Below, in pieces: positions 6,091-8,575 of a stretch of DNA of 8,575 nt. Source of the stretch: Treponema sp. UBA2869 (GTDB taxonomy: Bacteria > Spirochaetota > Spirochaetia > Treponematales > Treponemataceae); the NCBI GenBank assembly GCA_002350445.1, contig DEEV01000020.1, forward strand, positions 365 through 8,939, read 5' to 3'. Made by a program: the position numbers and the translations under genes. The notes beneath the pieces are model-generated. The model saw nothing but the letters and a program-made list of their open reading frames with translations, made no database searches and was not told the DNA's origin. The number at the start of each line of letters is the position of its first letter. Positions within the stretch are counted from its first letter, which is position 1.

Positions 6091-6953
6091 AAGAAATCAT
6101 CTATATATTTTTCAGCATCAAATGCATTAATGTCATCATATTTTTCGCCGGTACAAACAAAAGCTACCGGCACTCCAAGTTCGCGCCCAATCGAAACAGC
6201 AACACCGCCCTTTGCAGTTGAATCACATTTTGTCATTATAATTGCATCTATTCCAATGGCATCGTTAAAAACTTCTGCCTGACGCAGAGCATTCTGACCA
6301 GTTGTAGAATCTATTACAATAATTTTTTTATAGCAGCCTTCATCTGCTTTCTGTGAACAAATTCTGTCTATTTTCTGAAGTTCGCGGACAAGATTTTCCT
6401 TATTATGAAGGCGGCCTGCGGTATCAGCAAGCACAAGTCCGGGACCTTTTGATTTTAAGGCTTCGGCTGCATCAAAGACAACTGCAGACGGGTCAGAACC
6501 ATGCTGATGGCTTACTACGCGCAGGCCAAGCTTTTCGCCGTGCATGGCAAGCTGTTCAATTGCGGCGGCCCTGAATGTATCTGCACTTGCAAGAACAATA
6601 TTTTTTGTACCGTGATTTAAAAACCATTTGCCAAGTTTTGCAACGCTTGTTGTTTTTCCAACGCCATTTACGCCAAGAACCATCCATACATTCTGCTTTG
6701 ATTCATCAGGCTCAAGGTTTACAGATTTTACTTCGTTCAAAAGAAGTTTTTTAAGTTCAAGAATTACATCATTTTCATCAGAGATTTTATTTTTTGAACA
6801 TATTTTTTCAAGTTCTTCAACAATCAGATATGCAGTTTTTGCTCCAATATCTCCTTCAACAAGAATATCTGTAAGATCATCATAAAAAGTATCTGATATT
6901 GTTTTTCCTTTTGAAAATAAAGATTTAAATTTTTCACCAAATGATTTTTTCAT
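6081..6953 (-). CDS. ftsY: FtsY, signal recognition particle receptor GTPase
   Basis: The 290-residue SRP receptor docks ribosome-nascent chain-SRP complexes at the inner membrane by pairing with Ffh. The N domain (about 1-80) is a helical bundle with the VEGDIGAKTA phrase (32-41). The G domain holds G1 GVNGVGKTT (94-102), DTFRAAA (125-131), G3 DTAGR (177-181) followed by LHNKENLVRELQKI, the STTGQNA phrase (216-222), G4 TKCD (241-244) and a closing segment with GEKYDDINAFDAEKYIDDFLG (269-289). The long acidic A domain of Escherichia coli FtsY is absent, which is common in other bacteria; the basic N-terminal helix (MKKSFGEKFKSLF) could contact lipid. G4 has Cys where Leu is more usual. The ATG is supported by AGAGGA seven bases upstream, placed in the last codons of the preceding gene, with a 3-base gap between the genes. 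Confidence 0.96.
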   Translation of the reverse strand: MKKSFGEKFKSLFSKGKTISDTFYDDLTDILVEGDIGAKTAYLIVEELEKICSKNKISDENDVILELKKLLLNEVKSVNLEPDESKQNVWMVLGVNGVGKTTSVAKLGKWFLNHGTKNIVLASADTFRAAAIEQLAMHGEKLGLRVVSHQHGSDPSAVVFDAAEALKSKGPGLVLADTAGRLHNKENLVRELQKIDRICSQKADEGCYKKIIVIDSTTGQNALRQAEVFNDAIGIDAIIMTKCDSTAKGGVAVSIGRELGVPVAFVCTGEKYDDINAFDAEKYIDDFLGL

Positions 6954-6956
6954 AAT

Positions 6957-8575
6957 TTATTCCTCTATTGTAATATCTTCAGGATTCTCTTCAGCCGGCA
7001 CAACAGGTTCAATTTCCTTTTGTGCCTCTTCAAGATTAAATTTTTTATCTGGAAGTTTTGCTTCTACAGGAAGCACCTTATTTGCCGCAACAAGATAGCG
7101 TACAAGTTCATAAACCCAGAAAACTGCAAAAGCAATTGTTACTCCGGAACAAATCTGACTCACTGTCTGAGAATTTCTTACATCAACTTCGCTTCCAAAA
7201 CCGTTATTATACCGTGAAAGCTCGTTTGAAAATGAACCATAAGAAATCATAGTCGGTATTAAAGACAAAACAAACAAAGTGTAACTTGTATACATCCACT
7301 TACGTCTTGTATCTATGTATGAACTTGAATCCATAGGATTTTGCTTTACCGTTACAAGATTATCTTCGCTTATAAGATTTTCCGGAATATAAAAGAAATC
7401 GACATTTTTTTCATCTGCAAAAAATTCTCCAAGAACAGTTTTTCCGTTAATTTTAATATGCGAAACCTTTCCTTTTACCTCGGACGCAAGGGAACCGTTG
7501 GCAATAATCTGTCCTTTTACATTTGTATCAACTGCAATATTTAAAAAAGTATTTGTTTCTTTTTCCATTTCAACTTCGATATTATAAGCCATGTTGCCTT
7601 CAAAATAATAAGTTGTTCCTTCGGTTTTATAACCTTCGCATACAAACTGAATTGTATGAATTCCGGACTGCAGTACAAGATTTTTTGTAATTTCATCCTG
7701 CTGAACATCGTCTATAAACATATCAGCCTTATTAAGAATTTCTGCAGGTTCAAAGCTTATTGAAATTTTTACAGGCAAAGCGTTTGCAATGTAAGGAGAA
7801 AGTTTTCTTGCTATGCTGGAACACAAAAATTCAGGTTCATCTACAGAACCAATTTCGACAACTGATGCAATTTTTTTTGCAGAAGGATAAAGATACAAAT
7901 CTACCGAAACAGAAACGTATTTTCCGTAATTTGTAATTTCCCCTGTTAAAAGCGAATTTATGCCCTCTTTTTTTATTTCCTGCTTAAAGTTATAACTGTC
8001 GTACCCTTCATCCATAATTTCATCAGAAACAGAAAATAAAGCAGAAACATCATCTTTATAAAAAACAATGTCTTCTTTTGTAATAATTTTTCCATCATCA
8101 GAAAAAAAGCTTTTTACAAGTGCCGTAAGTTTTTCCCATTCACTTGAACGGTCTGTTATATAATCTCCATTATTCAGGCGCTCTGTATTTCGTTCAGCCT
8201 TTTCATATTCAATTTTTTCATTTTTTATGTTTGCTTCAATTTTTTTATATAATTTTTTAATTTCCCGTTCAGATTCCTTTTGCTTCATCCGCAGCTTAGC
8301 TTTTGAATAATCATAAAGAACAAGAGAATCGCGTTTTTTATATTCCGAGGAAAGCTGCAGATAAAGTGAAAGTCTTTCTTTCTGAAGTTCCACAAGCCTT
8401 CTTTCGAGAATTTCATTTGGATATACGTCTCGCTTTAAAGTCTTACCTAAATTTTCAAGAATAACAGCCGGATACATTTCGCTCATTGCAGAAGAAACGG
8501 CATTTTTTGACGCTGAACCTTTAAATGAAAATTTTTGGGCACCAAGCACCCACTTTTCTTCAGAATGAGCACTAC
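6957..8575 (-). CDS. PEGA-domain, coiled-coil envelope protein of unknown function (5' end beyond the window)
   Basis: The reading frame stays open to the window edge and reads SAHSEEKWVLGAQKF before any ATG. The true start with a probable signal peptide therefore lies upstream, and the in-frame GTG at 8549 is not credited. Counting from that GTG, the visible protein contains: a charged coiled coil (about 46-126); a mixed region (about 150-255) whose TGEITNYGKYVSVSVDLYL phrase recalls TolB-N/CsgG-like lipoprotein domains; a PEGA-like domain (about 258-330) built on the pattern SFEPAEILNKADMFIDD followed by GIHTIQFVCEGY; another beta-rich part; two hydrophobic segments (about 419-437 and 463-486); and a Pro/Glu-rich tail. 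This suggests an inner-membrane protein with its bulk in the periplasm, possibly binding peptidoglycan or envelope sugars, but function is unknown. The stop is 3 bases before ftsY and carries the ftsY ribosome site. Confidence 0.78.
   Translation of the reverse strand, partial: SAHSEEKWVLGAQKFSFKGSASKNAVSSAMSEMYPAVILENLGKTLKRDVYPNEILERRLVELQKERLSLYLQLSSEYKKRDSLVLYDYSKAKLRMKQKESEREIKKLYKKIEANIKNEKIEYEKAERNTERLNNGDYITDRSSEWEKLTALVKSFFSDDGKIITKEDIVFYKDDVSALFSVSDEIMDEGYDSYNFKQEIKKEGINSLLTGEITNYGKYVSVSVDLYLYPSAKKIASVVEIGSVDEPEFLCSSIARKLSPYIANALPVKISISFEPAEILNKADMFIDDVQQDEITKNLVLQSGIHTIQFVCEGYKTEGTTYYFEGNMAYNIEVEMEKETNTFLNIAVDTNVKGQIIANGSLASEVKGKVSHIKINGKTVLGEFFADEKNVDFFYIPENLISEDNLVTVKQNPMDSSSYIDTRRKWMYTSYTLFVLSLIPTMISYGSFSNELSRYNNGFGSEVDVRNSQTVSQICSGVTIAFAVFWVYELVRYLVAANKVLPVEAKLPDKKFNLEEAQKEIEPVVPAEENPEDITIEE

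Noticed and set aside
8547..8549. GTG as the true start of the PEGA-type protein
   Set aside because: The frame continues upstream to the window edge with plausible protein sequence (SAHSEEKW), there is no good ribosome site, and a start here would leave an envelope protein without a signal peptide.

Overview
The window looks like a chromosomal segment of a spirochaete, most likely a Treponema-type organism. Supporting signs are AT-rich coding DNA, Lys/Asn/Glu-rich proteins, a lipoprotein with a loose lipobox, a PEGA-type envelope protein whose mature start resembles a common treponemal pattern, and a LolCDE-type exporter. This assignment rests on protein character only. No rRNA or other phylogenetic marker is present.

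Every supported gene lies on the minus strand, so transcription runs from high to low coordinates. The order is: PEGA/coiled-coil envelope protein (5' end cut by the window edge), ftsY, lipoprotein, LolC/E-type permease, lolD-type ATPase, second LolC/E-type permease, mcsA, mcsB, and the first 120 codons of clpC (3' end cut). Packing is extremely tight. Starts overlap upstream stops by 8, 8, 4 and 11 bases at four junctions, and gaps of 3, 6 and 13 bases separate three others. The only real gap is 43 bases, between the second permease and mcsA. The simplest reading is one long operon, or two abutting ones. I see no tRNA, rRNA, CRISPR, insertion sequence or convincing promoter.

Functionally there are two modules. 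The first is membrane protein and lipoprotein delivery: FtsY docks signal recognition particle complexes at the inner membrane, and the permease-ATPase-permease set resembles LolCDE, which extracts lipoproteins from the inner membrane. A lipoprotein gene is translationally wedged between them. The second is protein quality control: McsA, McsB and ClpC, known in Firmicutes as the arginine-phosphorylation and degradation system. There it is usually led by ctsR, and no ctsR is visible here.

The most interesting observation is in McsB. The fold is clearly that of an arginine kinase, with N-terminal nucleotide-binding arginines present. However, the positions expected to hold the catalytic glutamates (NEEDH-type motif), the active-site cysteine and the allosteric RDXXRA motif are all substituted. 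McsA has lost its N-terminal zinc module. ClpC still carries glutamates at both expected phosphoarginine-binding positions. This suggests a McsA-McsB pair working as a non-catalytic adaptor, or one with altered chemistry. The motif comparison used Bacillus subtilis sequences recalled from memory and needs a proper alignment.
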